Below are positions 1-7,996 of a DNA stretch of 64,000 nucleotides, in pieces (positions within the stretch are counted from its first letter, which is position 1; each line of letters starts with the position of its first letter). The notes below the pieces were generated by a model. It did no database searches. It saw only the letters and a list, made by a program, of their open reading frames with translations, and was not told where the DNA came from. Source of the DNA: Aureococcus anophagefferens (lineage: Eukaryota > Sar > Pelagophyceae > Pelagomonadales > Pelagomonadaceae); contig NW_008705588.1 in assembly GCF_000186865.1 (NCBI RefSeq), positions 328,489 through 392,488 of the forward strand, in the 5' to 3' direction. The translations under genes were made by a program, and so were the position numbers.

Positions 1-1
1 C

Positions 2-355
2 AACGTCATCCGGAAGCTGGTCAACGAGCTCGAGAAGCGCGGCTCGGGCGGCAAGCTCCGCAAGAGCCGCCTGAGCCACCCGAACATCTCGCCGTCGAAG
101 CACCTCGTGCCCCCGGCGGGGGACAAGCCGCCGAGCCCGCGGCCCGCGTCCGCGCAGGACCTCACGCCGCGCGCGCCCGGCGGCGGCGGCGACGACAAGT
201 CGGGCAACATCTTCGCGGAGCTCCTAGGCTCGCCGTCCTTCCTCGGGTCCCTGCCCAAGGCGGGGAACGTCGCGGACCTGAGCCTGCCGACGCTGCCCCA
301 CCGCCCCGCGGCCGAGCGCTCGGGCGGCAACGCGCCGAGCCGCTGGAGGAGGTGA
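2..355 (+). CDS. 3' end of an unidentified gene (partial)
   Basis: An open frame enters from the left edge and runs to a TGA at 353-355, giving the last 117 residues of a protein that starts outside the window. The first part is basic and helix-like (VNELEKRG, LRKSRLSHP). The rest is rich in Pro, Ala and Gly with short hydrophobic patches (IFAELLGSPSFLGSL) and ends SRWRR. Third positions are almost all G or C, as in the neighbouring genes, which supports real coding. No domain is recognised; a disordered regulatory tail is the simplest reading. The next gene faces it tail to tail, and 356-542 shows only AT-richer spacer. Confidence 0.5.
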   Translation, partial: NVIRKLVNELEKRGSGGKLRKSRLSHPNISPSKHLVPPAGDKPPSPRPASAQDLTPRAPGGGGDDKSGNIFAELLGSPSFLGSLPKAGNVADLSLPTLPHRPAAERSGGNAPSRWRR

Positions 356-542
356 GCGCCCGAGCGGCGGCCGCGAGCGCCGCCGCGAGATCCCGCGCGC
401 AGCCCGACACAAGTTAACACGGGGCTCCCGGTATTTCTTCTGGGGCGGGGTGGGCTCAACGCTAGTGAATGGCATTGATATCGATTACGATTACCTCGCC
501 GAGCGCCTGCGGGGACCTCGTCGTCCGACAAATGTTAAAAGC

Positions 543-1727
543 CTAACGCTCAGTTAGCGAGGCGACCGCGTCGTTTGCCTCCTCAACGCTCCTCCTCAAG
601 GCCCTTTGAAAGGCACTAGTGCCCTTGGCGGCCGCGCGACGCACAGGCAGCGTGTCGAGTACTTCGATCGCATACTTGTCGCCCTTGGCCGCGGCCTTCG
701 TGAACCAACGTTCGGCTTCCTCGAAGTCTTGTTCCACGCCTTCGCCCTCTAAGTAACGAATACCGAGGTTGTGCTCTGCAAGGGTTAAGCCAGCGTCTGC
801 GGCGAGCCTGTAATGGTATACTGCCTCTTTCATATGGCCGCGATCCCTGAAAAAGTTTCCAAGATTGAAGTGGGCGTCACAGTGACCACGCTCCCCAGCC
901 ATTCGCCACAGGCTTATTGTCTTCTTCCTGTCCACCTTGACGCCTTCTCCACCAGACCAGCAAAGTGACCCAAGTTTCAACATCGCATCCGCGTTCCCGA
1001 GCTCCACAGCGCGCCGGTAAATCTTCGCTGCTTTTCTTTCGGATTTTGGAATACCGAAGTCCTCATCACCGTCGCGGTAGCAATCTCCCAAAAGCGAAAT
1101 CGCTTCCGGTACCTCGTTCTCCACGTGGCGACGAATCAGAGCCAAATCTTCCGCTCCAGTTTCGGACATCGGGGTTCGACACAGCGGACACGGCTCGAAG
1201 CCGATGTGATTAGCACACGACATGCAGATCTTTCGGCAGCAGCAAATTCGAAGGACGTCTTTCTTATTCGCGTCCCAGTCCTCGCGGCAGATCGGGCAAC
1301 ACGGGCCGTGCCGCGCCGACAGCGGCTCGGGCGCCGGGTTCGCCTCGCGTCGCAGACGAGCGGCCTCGTGTTCCGCCGCGATGCGCGCGCGAATCTCGTC
1401 GGCTTGCGACCGCGGCGCGGGGCCGTAGAACACGTCCCGCGGCGGCGACGGCGGGGGCGTCGGCGCCTCCGCCCGCGCCGCCTCGGCCGCCCGCTCGTTT
1501 CGAATCTTTTTGCACGCCTTCCGGTGGCCGCGGTCGCGCCAGTCGATGCGTTGACATTCGGTCGAACAATACTGCGTCGTGCCACAAGGACAATTCAGCT
1601 TCGCCTTCTCCGAGCAGATGGAACAGGTCAGGCGGAGCTTCAAGGCTTTGGCTCGAGCTTTTTTGATTTCGTACTCGCGTTGCTTTTTACGCCATTCCGG
1701 CTCGTCCGGGGGGGGTCGTGAGTCCAT
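543..1727 (-). CDS. MYND zinc finger / RING-like / Sel1-repeat protein
   Basis: Intronless 394-residue protein. Residues about 35-72 form a MYND-type zinc finger (CSIC, then CPCG, YCSTECQ, HRKAC), normally a protein-interaction module. Residues about 140-185 hold a second Cys-rich RING-like cluster (CCPIC, CMSC, CPLC). Residues about 195-365 are four or so Sel1-like helical repeats (AxxLGxxY and GxxxDxxxAxxW patterns), which act as scaffolds. There is no catalytic domain. By analogy with families of this layout, it is probably a cytosolic or nuclear adaptor, possibly for ubiquitin ligation; the function is inferred only. It diverges from the gene at 1972 across a 244-bp spacer that must hold both promoters. 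Another MYND gene with a different layout lies at 44390. Confidence 0.85.
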   Translation of the reverse strand: MDSRPPPDEPEWRKKQREYEIKKARAKALKLRLTCSICSEKAKLNCPCGTTQYCSTECQRIDWRDRGHRKACKKIRNERAAEAARAEAPTPPPSPPRDVFYGPAPRSQADEIRARIAAEHEAARLRREANPAPEPLSARHGPCCPICREDWDANKKDVLRICCCRKICMSCANHIGFEPCPLCRTPMSETGAEDLALIRRHVENEVPEAISLLGDCYRDGDEDFGIPKSERKAAKIYRRAVELGNADAMLKLGSLCWSGGEGVKVDRKKTISLWRMAGERGHCDAHFNLGNFFRDRGHMKEAVYHYRLAADAGLTLAEHNLGIRYLEGEGVEQDFEEAERWFTKAAAKGDKYAIEVLDTLPVRRAAAKGTSAFQRALRRSVEEANDAVASLTER

Positions 1728-1971
1728 GCTCTATCCTTCGACAGGTCTCGCGTTGTGACGTCGGGCGTTTGTTGTGCTCACGGCGACGGCGGCGGCGAGC
1801 GGCAGTCGCTCCTTCTCCTCTGGTCTTGAGGCGCTCTTCGCACTACTCGACTGTGGCAAAAAATCTGCGGCCGCGCGCTGCGCATATGCGGAGGTGGCAG
1901 GCTCGCCCGACGTTGTACGATGGCACATTTAACAAAACTGTCGCCGCCGAAATTCTGAAGCTCGACACATA

Positions 1972-3540
1972 ATGTGCAGCTTCCTCTTCATCGCTATCCT
2001 CCACATCACGACCGCGCAGACGGCCCTCGGCCTGCGCAAAACCCCAATCATCCACCGCGAGAAGCGCCACACCTACGGCGCCGCCTGGCTCTCGACGATG
2101 GCCCGGCTCTTGCGCGTCGCGGAGAAGAGCGGCGATCCCGCGAAGCTGGTCTCGAACCTCGAGGCCGGCACGTACCAGTTCACGGGGAAGCTCCCCGGCT
2201 GCGGGCGCAAGAAGGATGGCTTCCCGCACGCGCGGGACGTGTTGGATTTCATGTCCGTGCACCTCGGCGCGCTGCACCGGCTCGCGCCGAAGGCGACGGC
2301 GGCGCACGCGTCCGCCGTCGACGGTCTCGCGGCGTTCTTCGAGGACCGCGCGGCCCGCGAGGCAATGCGGCGGACGGCCGAGGATGCCCGGAGCCACGCG
2401 GCGAGCCTCGGTCTGGTGAGCCTCTGTTTCGACTGCTCGCGCGCCGGCCATCGGCGGAGCACGGAGGGGAAACGGCTGGAGCTCGCGTACGCGCGCGCGA
2501 CGGCCGCGAGCCTCCGGGCGACGTGCGGCGCCGTCGTCGCGGGCGTCATGCGCGACGTCGCGGCCAACGAGACGGCCTGGGCGCGGGCGGCGGGCTTCGA
2601 CGGCGTCTTCGTCGTCGACCACCGCGACCGGCGAAAACCGGGGAACGCGTCGCGGCGCGGCTTCCACCCGCCCGACGCCATGCACCCCGTGCAGACGTGG
2701 CTCCGCTTCGCGACGACCGTCCGCGACCTCCGGGCAAAGGGCCAGAGCGACGCCGCGGCCGTCCGGTGGTTCCGCGAGCCGCCGCGAGATCGCGTCTTCG
2801 ACTTCGTGGCCTGGAGCGAGCAGGACCAGGCGCTCGTCCAGCGCGCGTCGAACGCGGCGTTGATCGCCGCCGTCGACGATTTTTGCAATTATACGCTCGG
2901 CGCCGCGATCCCCTACCGCGGCGTCGCGTACCCGGAGAGCCCCGCGCGCCGCAACCGCCGCGTGCCGCCGGGCCTGTCGCCCCTGCGGCCGGACCAGACC
3001 TTCGCGACGGGCGCGGACCTCCTGGAGAACGTGTCCTGCTGCCTGCCGGGCAAGCGGTCCAAGTTCGAGCGCTCGTTCGTCCCGGGCTACGCGGCGCGCC
3101 GCGCGTCGAACGCGCCCGCGGGCGGCCTCCGCGGCGCGGGCGGCGCGGGCGTCGACGTCATCCTCGCCGCCGACGTGCAGATCCGCGCCGCCGGCCTCCC
3201 CGCCGCCGTCTGCGTGCCGCGGCGCCGCCGCGGCGCCGCGCGCCCGGGGCTCTTCGACGACTGCGCCTATGCGGACGCGCCGGAGAACGCCACCGAGGCG
3301 CGCTACGGCCGCGGCCACCGCGGCCCGCGGAAGAAGCAGAAGCAGGCCGCTGCGACGCGCGGGGCGCCCGCGCCGCCCGCCGCGGCTCATCTGCGGGCGC
3401 GGGCCGATGCGACGCGCGGGGCGCCCGCGCCGCCCGCCGCGGAGCCGCGTGCGGAGCCCGAGCCGCGCGTCGCTCGCCCACCGCCTCGCTCGCCCCTCGG
3501 CTCTCTCGTCAACCGAGTCGTCGACGCGATGGTTGCATAG
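1972..3540 (+). CDS. secreted protein of unknown function with Ala/Pro repeat tail
   Basis: Predicted 522 residues. The first about 20 residues are hydrophobic and end in a small-residue cleavage-like site (signal peptide), so the product is likely secretory. The middle (residues 30-420) has paired Cys (CFDC, CC) and many charged segments but no family I can name. The pattern VDVILAADVQ near residue 395 loosely recalls a glycosyltransferase-type beta-alpha unit; I do not call it. The tail (about 460-500) holds two copies of a TRGAPAPPAA unit separated by about 20 residues, a minisatellite-like coding repeat. The start ATG at 1972 is the first after the divergent spacer and gives the signal peptide. 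Confidence 0.7.
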   Translation: MCSFLFIAILHITTAQTALGLRKTPIIHREKRHTYGAAWLSTMARLLRVAEKSGDPAKLVSNLEAGTYQFTGKLPGCGRKKDGFPHARDVLDFMSVHLGALHRLAPKATAAHASAVDGLAAFFEDRAAREAMRRTAEDARSHAASLGLVSLCFDCSRAGHRRSTEGKRLELAYARATAASLRATCGAVVAGVMRDVAANETAWARAAGFDGVFVVDHRDRRKPGNASRRGFHPPDAMHPVQTWLRFATTVRDLRAKGQSDAAAVRWFREPPRDRVFDFVAWSEQDQALVQRASNAALIAAVDDFCNYTLGAAIPYRGVAYPESPARRNRRVPPGLSPLRPDQTFATGADLLENVSCCLPGKRSKFERSFVPGYAARRASNAPAGGLRGAGGAGVDVILAADVQIRAAGLPAAVCVPRRRRGAARPGLFDDCAYADAPENATEARYGRGHRGPRKKQKQAAATRGAPAPPAAAHLRARADATRGAPAPPAAEPRAEPEPRVARPPPRSPLGSLVNRVVDAMVA

Positions 3541-3629
3541 CGTCTATTTACATCCCGCATTAGTATATGGCGGCGCGGCGGGGCGAGTCCGTCCCGGCCG
3601 CGCGGCCGCGGGGAAATCGGGCGCGTTTG

Positions 3630-3775
3630 TCGGGAAGAGGGTTCGTTCGCGAACGCGCGTCGCGTGTGTGGGGGCGACTTGGTCGGGAAGAGAGATCGAC
3701 GGACGCGCGTTCTAGATCTTGCTTCGCGCTTGTGGGGGCGGGAAAAACGATTCGTTCGCGAACGCGCGTCGACGG
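3630..3775. repeat. degenerate tandem repeat with palindromic core
   Basis: The segment cgttcgcgaacgcgcgtcg occurs at about 3644 and again at about 3753, and a third, decayed unit lies between them near 3690-3715. Each unit begins near tcgggaagag and ends near gtgggggcg, so the period is roughly 54 bp. The core cgttcgcgaacg is a perfect 12-bp palindrome. It lies in the spacer between the 1972 and 3776 genes, which are tail to tail, so a promoter role is unlikely. Confidence 0.6.
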
Positions 3776-4132
3776 CTAGAGTCCCGCGAACGGGTCATCG
3801 GTCTCCTCCGTCGGGATCACTTGCGTCTTCTTCGGCGAAGCCATGGCGGCCATCGACCCCTCCTTGGGCGCGGCTTGGGGACTGCTCGGCGTCACCCTTC
3901 GCACTTGCGCGAGGAGCGTCGCTTCGTTGATTATTGGGGACGACTTCGGGGGCGCCGGCGCTTGCGGACTCGACGCGGGCGGCGGCGCGGCCATGGCCTT
4001 CAAGAATTCAGAACTCATGTGTCTAGTGTGGGAGCGTGGTCCGCGCAAATTCTGGTATATAGCCAGCGCTAACAGCACGAGCAGCGGCAGCGTTCTGACC
4101 AAAAAACGTATGCTTGTGTCTCGAGGCCGCAA
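3776..4132 (-). CDS. small single-pass membrane protein
   Basis: Predicted 118 residues: a short basic N terminus (MRPRDTSIRF), one hydrophobic segment (about residues 10-26, VRTLPLLVLLALAIY), then a Pro/Ala/Ser-rich soluble tail ending DDPFAGL. The layout fits a signal-anchored or tail-exposed membrane protein. The DPF tripeptide near the C terminus resembles adaptor-binding motifs of endocytic proteins, but one tripeptide is weak evidence. No family is recognised. Coding is supported by the coherent membrane segment and a clean stop, but base composition is less biased than in its neighbours. Confidence 0.5.
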   Translation of the reverse strand: MRPRDTSIRFLVRTLPLLVLLALAIYQNLRGPRSHTRHMSSEFLKAMAAPPPASSPQAPAPPKSSPIINEATLLAQVRRVTPSSPQAAPKEGSMAAMASPKKTQVIPTEETDDPFAGL

Positions 4133-4162
4133 AATCCCTCAAAATCTTACCTAAGAGGCCTC

Positions 4163-4500
4163 CTAAGGACCAACTTTAACCAAGCCCACACCTACTAGTA
4201 GCGTCGAGTTCATGTCGTTCTCCATGCCCCCCTTGGCGGCGGCGTCGTGCTTGCGGCGGGCATCGCGTTCAAGAACGCCAGAATCCAGACCGCGAATGTC
4301 GGCGCGGAGAGGAACGCGGCAGCGCCAATCACGACTCCAAGTCGCCCGCGCGCAAGCGCAGCATCTCGGGCGACGGTAGGCGTGAAGACTAGTCGGGCCG
4401 CGGGATCGACGACGGAGCGCCGATGAGGCCGAGGCCTTCGATGAGGTCGCAGATAGGTCGCCGAAAATTTTACCTTTTAAAAAAGCAGGGCTGAAATCTC
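4163..4500 (-). pseudogene. remnant of a small membrane-protein gene, frames broken
   Basis: Reading the minus strand, good protein-like sequence moves between frames. One frame gives CDLIEGLGLIGAPS (about 4445-4405). A second gives VVDPAARLVFTPTVAR and then the hydrophobic GVVIGAAAFLSAPTFAVWIL (about 4405-4260). A third gives ARRKHDAAAKGGMEND and a Gly/Val-rich end (about 4260-4165). Joined, they would make a protein of roughly 100 residues with one membrane helix. At least two single-base shifts separate the pieces, with no convincing splice sites there. It may be a pseudogene or low-quality sequence. The spacer to 4520 holds the start of the methyltransferase gene. Confidence 0.35.
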
Positions 4501-4519
4501 CACTGTCGCGCCCCACGCG

Positions 4520-5881
4520 ATGCCCTTCTATATTCTAATCGCCGCCCTCCTGGCCTCAACGACGGCCCAGATCCTACCGGGTCTCACCGACTTTCGAGGC
4601 GTTAGCAAAGACGTGTGTGAACCCAGCGACCCGACCTGCCGCGTCGTCTGCCAAGACAAGCCCGGGTTCACGGGGAACCGGGGGAAGTGGGACAACTGCG
4701 CCGCACTCGAACGCTGGGGCGCCGGAAGAACGCGAAAGAGGGGGCAGATGGGCGTGGCGCCGTGGGCGGATCGCGTCGAGCACGCGCGCGCGGTCGTCGA
4801 CCGCGAGGGCACGAGCGCCGTCGACGCGTGCTGCTTCTTCGGCGGGGGGAGCCAGATCATCCTGCGGGAAGCGCGGCCGCTCTTCGACGCGAACGTCGAC
4901 GCCAAGGCCGCGAAGAAGGTCGTGCCGGCCGCGTGCGCCGACTACCTCGCGACGTCGTTCCCGTCGATCGGCGACCTCACGACGCCCGGCCGCGGCCACG
5001 TCGGGGACCGCGGCGGCTACTGGACGGCCTGCACGCACCTCGACATCTACGGGCTCAACTTCGCGTCGTTTTTGGCGCGCCACATCGCGTACGGCCTCCG
5101 GCCGCGGACCGTGCTCGAGTTCGGCTGCGGCCTCGGTACGACGAGCGACTTTCTGGCGCGACACGTGCCCGGCGGCGCGCACGTCGTCTGCCTCGAGCCG
5201 TCGACGATGCTCGGCGAGGTCTTCGCGTCCAAGAGCCGCGTCCACCCGCAGCGGCCCTACCAGCTCGCCGTCGACGTCTTCGACCCCGCCGCGAAGGCGT
5301 GCGCGCGCGACCTCTTCGCGCGCAAGTTCGACCTCGTGCTCTCCTTCGAAGTTGCCGAGCACCTTGATTCGGACCGCCTCGCGCCGCTCGTCGAGCGCCT
5401 CGCGGCCGCGACGGGCAGGTACCTCGTCTTCTCGGCCGCGCGGCCGAAGCAGGGCGGCACGGGCCACATCGACGGCTCGATGAAGCCCAGGGAGTGGTGG
5501 ATCGACCAGTTCGAACGGCAGGGGCTCGTCTACCTCCCCATGCTGAGCGGCCGGCTCAAATGGTCCGCGAAGCCGGACCGCGAGTACGACCTGGGCCCGA
5601 ACCTCATCGCCATGGGCGCGCCGGGCGCCGTGGACCGCTCCGACGTGCCCCCGGAGGTCGGCGGCGGCTGCGCGTCCTACGGCCACAAGTTCTGCACCCA
5701 CGACGGGGACACGGTGGCGGCGACCTACACGCGGGAGCAGCGCCTGGAGGAGAAGGAGCAGGAGAAGCACAGGCGCGCCTACCAGCGCGACAGCCAGGCC
5801 GCGGCGCTCTGGCCCGAGCTCCACGCCATCGAGCGCGCGCTCAAGGCCGGCACGCTCTCCTGCTCGTCGCCCGCGCGCTAG
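4520..5881 (+). CDS. secreted SAM-dependent methyltransferase-like protein
   Basis: 453 residues. It begins with a signal peptide (residues 1-17, YILIAALLASTTAQ). Residues about 33-115 form a Cys module typical of stramenopile secreted proteins (CQDKPGF, a mid Cys, then CCFFGGG). Residues about 190-330 are a class I methyltransferase fold: motif I VLEFGCGLGTT, an acidic residue after the second strand (CLEPS), and motif IV LVLSFEVAEHL, the SFEVAEHL form seen in Methyltransf_11/25-type enzymes. A His and Gly run (GTGHIDGS) follows. It presumably methylates a small molecule or glycan in the secretory path; the substrate is unknown. It is tail to tail with the alpha-kinase gene, 9 bp apart. Confidence 0.82.
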   Translation: MPFYILIAALLASTTAQILPGLTDFRGVSKDVCEPSDPTCRVVCQDKPGFTGNRGKWDNCAALERWGAGRTRKRGQMGVAPWADRVEHARAVVDREGTSAVDACCFFGGGSQIILREARPLFDANVDAKAAKKVVPAACADYLATSFPSIGDLTTPGRGHVGDRGGYWTACTHLDIYGLNFASFLARHIAYGLRPRTVLEFGCGLGTTSDFLARHVPGGAHVVCLEPSTMLGEVFASKSRVHPQRPYQLAVDVFDPAAKACARDLFARKFDLVLSFEVAEHLDSDRLAPLVERLAAATGRYLVFSAARPKQGGTGHIDGSMKPREWWIDQFERQGLVYLPMLSGRLKWSAKPDREYDLGPNLIAMGAPGAVDRSDVPPEVGGGCASYGHKFCTHDGDTVAATYTREQRLEEKEQEKHRRAYQRDSQAAALWPELHAIERALKAGTLSCSSPAR

Positions 5882-5890
5882 CTTCGCCGA

Positions 5891-7900
5891 TTAATCCCCC
5901 TTGCCCGCCGCGGGCGTCGTCGAGGGCCCCGCGAAGAGCAGGGACTGGAGGAGCCCCGCGGCGAAGTAGTTCTTGCGGAGGAAGAAGGGCGACCAGGAGA
6001 AGCTCCGGTGGACCTTCGTGATGCCCGTGGCGAGGTCCTCGGGGTAGGGGTGGGCGAGGCCGAGGGCCCGGCAGCAGCCCTTGCACTCGTGGGACGCGAA
6101 GAACGCGCGGATGTGATCCAGCGACTGGCCGTTGCCCGCGCCGAAGTCGTCGCAGGACCGGCACGTGTGGATCTGCGGGTCCGTGATCGTCAGCGTGTCG
6201 CTCGCCGTGCGCACGCCCTGGATGTCGCATACCACCAGCTCGCGCTTCGACCGCTCGTAGGTGAAGTGGGAGAACGCGCCGCTGATCGTCTCCGCGTGCC
6301 GGTCGGACAGCAGCAGCAGCGCGTTGAACGTGTTGCTGTTGTACTTGTTGAAGCGCTCGTAGGCGCCGTCGATGAAGGGCTCGACGTGGACGTAGCGCCG
6401 GTCGCTGCCGAGCGCAAAGGCCGCGTCGCCGTCGCCGGCGACGGAGATGATCTCGACCACGGCCGCGGCGCCGACGTCGACGCGCGCGGCGACGCCCGCG
6501 GCCGCCGCGGCGCCGTTGAAGTCGCGCGCGAGGGCCGCGGTGCGCTCGTGGACGTAGACGTCGCGGAAGTAGACCGCGTCGCCGACCTTCTGGTGCTCCC
6601 AGAGCCACTCCTTCGTGTCCCGCGTGTAGGCCTTGGCGACGCAGCGCTCGACGCCCAGGATCGCCGACCCGTCGACGCGCGCGAGCTCGCGCATGGCGCC
6701 CTTGATGCGCACGTCGAGCGGCGCGTCGGCGATCTTCGCCTCGACGTAGCCCGACACGGTCCACTTGCCGGGCGCGACGGCCATGTCGACGTAGGCGTCG
6801 TCGCCGGCCGCGTCGTAGCGGTAGACGCGCACCTTCATGGTCCGCGCCGTCGCCGGGACCCAGGGCTCGTCGGCGCGCGCCGTCGCGTCGTCGTCGACGG
6901 ACGGCGACCGCGGCTTCGGGCGGCCGTTCGAGCCCCGGCCGCCGGCGACCGCGCGCTCGACGCCGAGGAGCAGCCCCTGGACGAGCTGGGGCGCGCGCGC
7001 CCAGCGCACCTTGAGCAGGGGCTCCCGGTTCGCGACGGACACGAAGAAGACGGCGCTCTCCGCGAGGGCCGTGCAGAAGGGCACGAAGTTCGCGTCCAGC
7101 GCCACGTGGCGCCGCCACGCGCGGTGGCCGACGAGCGCGTAGAGCATGCCGTGGGCCACGCGCACGGCCTCGCAGCCCATGGCCACGCCGAAGAGGGGGA
7201 ACCCGTGGGGCGCGGCGAAGACGGCCTCGCGCACCTGGAGCGCCCAGTTGACGTAGCGGCTCGGCGCGAGGAGCAGCGCGATCGACGTGTGCCGCGCGTT
7301 CCGGTCGCTCAGCGCGGCCGAGCTCATGACCATGGAGCTCAGCAGGTGCATGACGTAGTACGCCCCGGCGTAGGCCGGCACGCCCGGCGACGCCGTCGGC
7401 CGCCCCGCGCGGAACTCGCCGAGCAGCACGACGGCGATCGCGCCGAAGCAGGCGACGTGCGCCGCGCGCGCGAGCGCGATCGCGCGCGTGACCCAGGCCG
7501 GCACGGGCCGCCAGCTCCCGCGGCGCGCCGCGTCGAGGGCCGCGCGCCGGTGCCGGTCCGCCAGGATGCCGAGGAAGGACACGTGGAGCACGGCCGTGGC
7601 GACGAGGCCGGGCGTGCCGAGGAGGAGCCGGAGCCACGGCGCGACGCGCCCGTAGGCCGCCGCCGACGACAGCGGCTCCAGTAGAAACGGCGCCGCGGCG
7701 ACGACGGCGAGCGAGTGCGTCGACGCCGGCAGCACGTTGACGACGACGAGCGCCGCGACCTCGAGCGCCAGGTTCAGGTCCGTCGGCGCCGGCAGCGAGC
7801 GCTTCGCGTCCCAGGCGTAGAGCCCGACGACGATGACGAGCGCGAGCCAGAGGTGGCGGTACGTCCCCGGCCAGAGGTGCCAGACGTCGCCGGGCCACAT
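5891..7900 (-). CDS. multi-pass membrane protein with C-terminal alpha-kinase domain
   Basis: 669 residues. The N-terminal half (about 10-310) has some seven hydrophobic segments, beginning HLWLALVIVVGLYAW and including LEVAALVVVNVL and AIALARAAHVACFGAIAVVLL. The C-terminal third (about 390-640) is an atypical alpha-kinase (MHCK/EF2K type). It shows VAKAY near the nucleotide-binding Lys, FNKYNSN, AFSHFTYERS, VVCDIQGV, ITDPQIHT, DFGAGNG and a HECKGCC zinc-site end. These match the conserved core of eEF2 kinase and TRPM6/7 kinases, so it should be an active Ser/Thr kinase facing the cytosol. The membrane part is not recognisably a TRP channel. The only neighbour on the same strand is the 7997 gene, 96 bp upstream. 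Confidence 0.88.
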   Translation of the reverse strand: MWPGDVWHLWPGTYRHLWLALVIVVGLYAWDAKRSLPAPTDLNLALEVAALVVVNVLPASTHSLAVVAAAPFLLEPLSSAAAYGRVAPWLRLLLGTPGLVATAVLHVSFLGILADRHRRAALDAARRGSWRPVPAWVTRAIALARAAHVACFGAIAVVLLGEFRAGRPTASPGVPAYAGAYYVMHLLSSMVMSSAALSDRNARHTSIALLLAPSRYVNWALQVREAVFAAPHGFPLFGVAMGCEAVRVAHGMLYALVGHRAWRRHVALDANFVPFCTALAESAVFFVSVANREPLLKVRWARAPQLVQGLLLGVERAVAGGRGSNGRPKPRSPSVDDDATARADEPWVPATARTMKVRVYRYDAAGDDAYVDMAVAPGKWTVSGYVEAKIADAPLDVRIKGAMRELARVDGSAILGVERCVAKAYTRDTKEWLWEHQKVGDAVYFRDVYVHERTAALARDFNGAAAAAGVAARVDVGAAAVVEIISVAGDGDAAFALGSDRRYVHVEPFIDGAYERFNKYNSNTFNALLLLSDRHAETISGAFSHFTYERSKRELVVCDIQGVRTASDTLTITDPQIHTCRSCDDFGAGNGQSLDHIRAFFASHECKGCCRALGLAHPYPEDLATGITKVHRSFSWSPFFLRKNYFAAGLLQSLLFAGPSTTPAAGKGD

Positions 7901-7996
7901 CGCCGCCGGCGCGCGCAGCGGGCAGCCGGGGCGCAGCCCCCAGAAGCTCTCGAGGCAGAAAGGGCATCATGCACCGCATGGTTCCCTCAACATTGC

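Noticed and set aside
3567..4154. Several plus-strand frames of 70-117 codons over 3567-4154
   Set aside because: They are Arg-rich overlaps antisense to the small membrane protein or within the tandem repeat, with no hydrophobic or motif structure.
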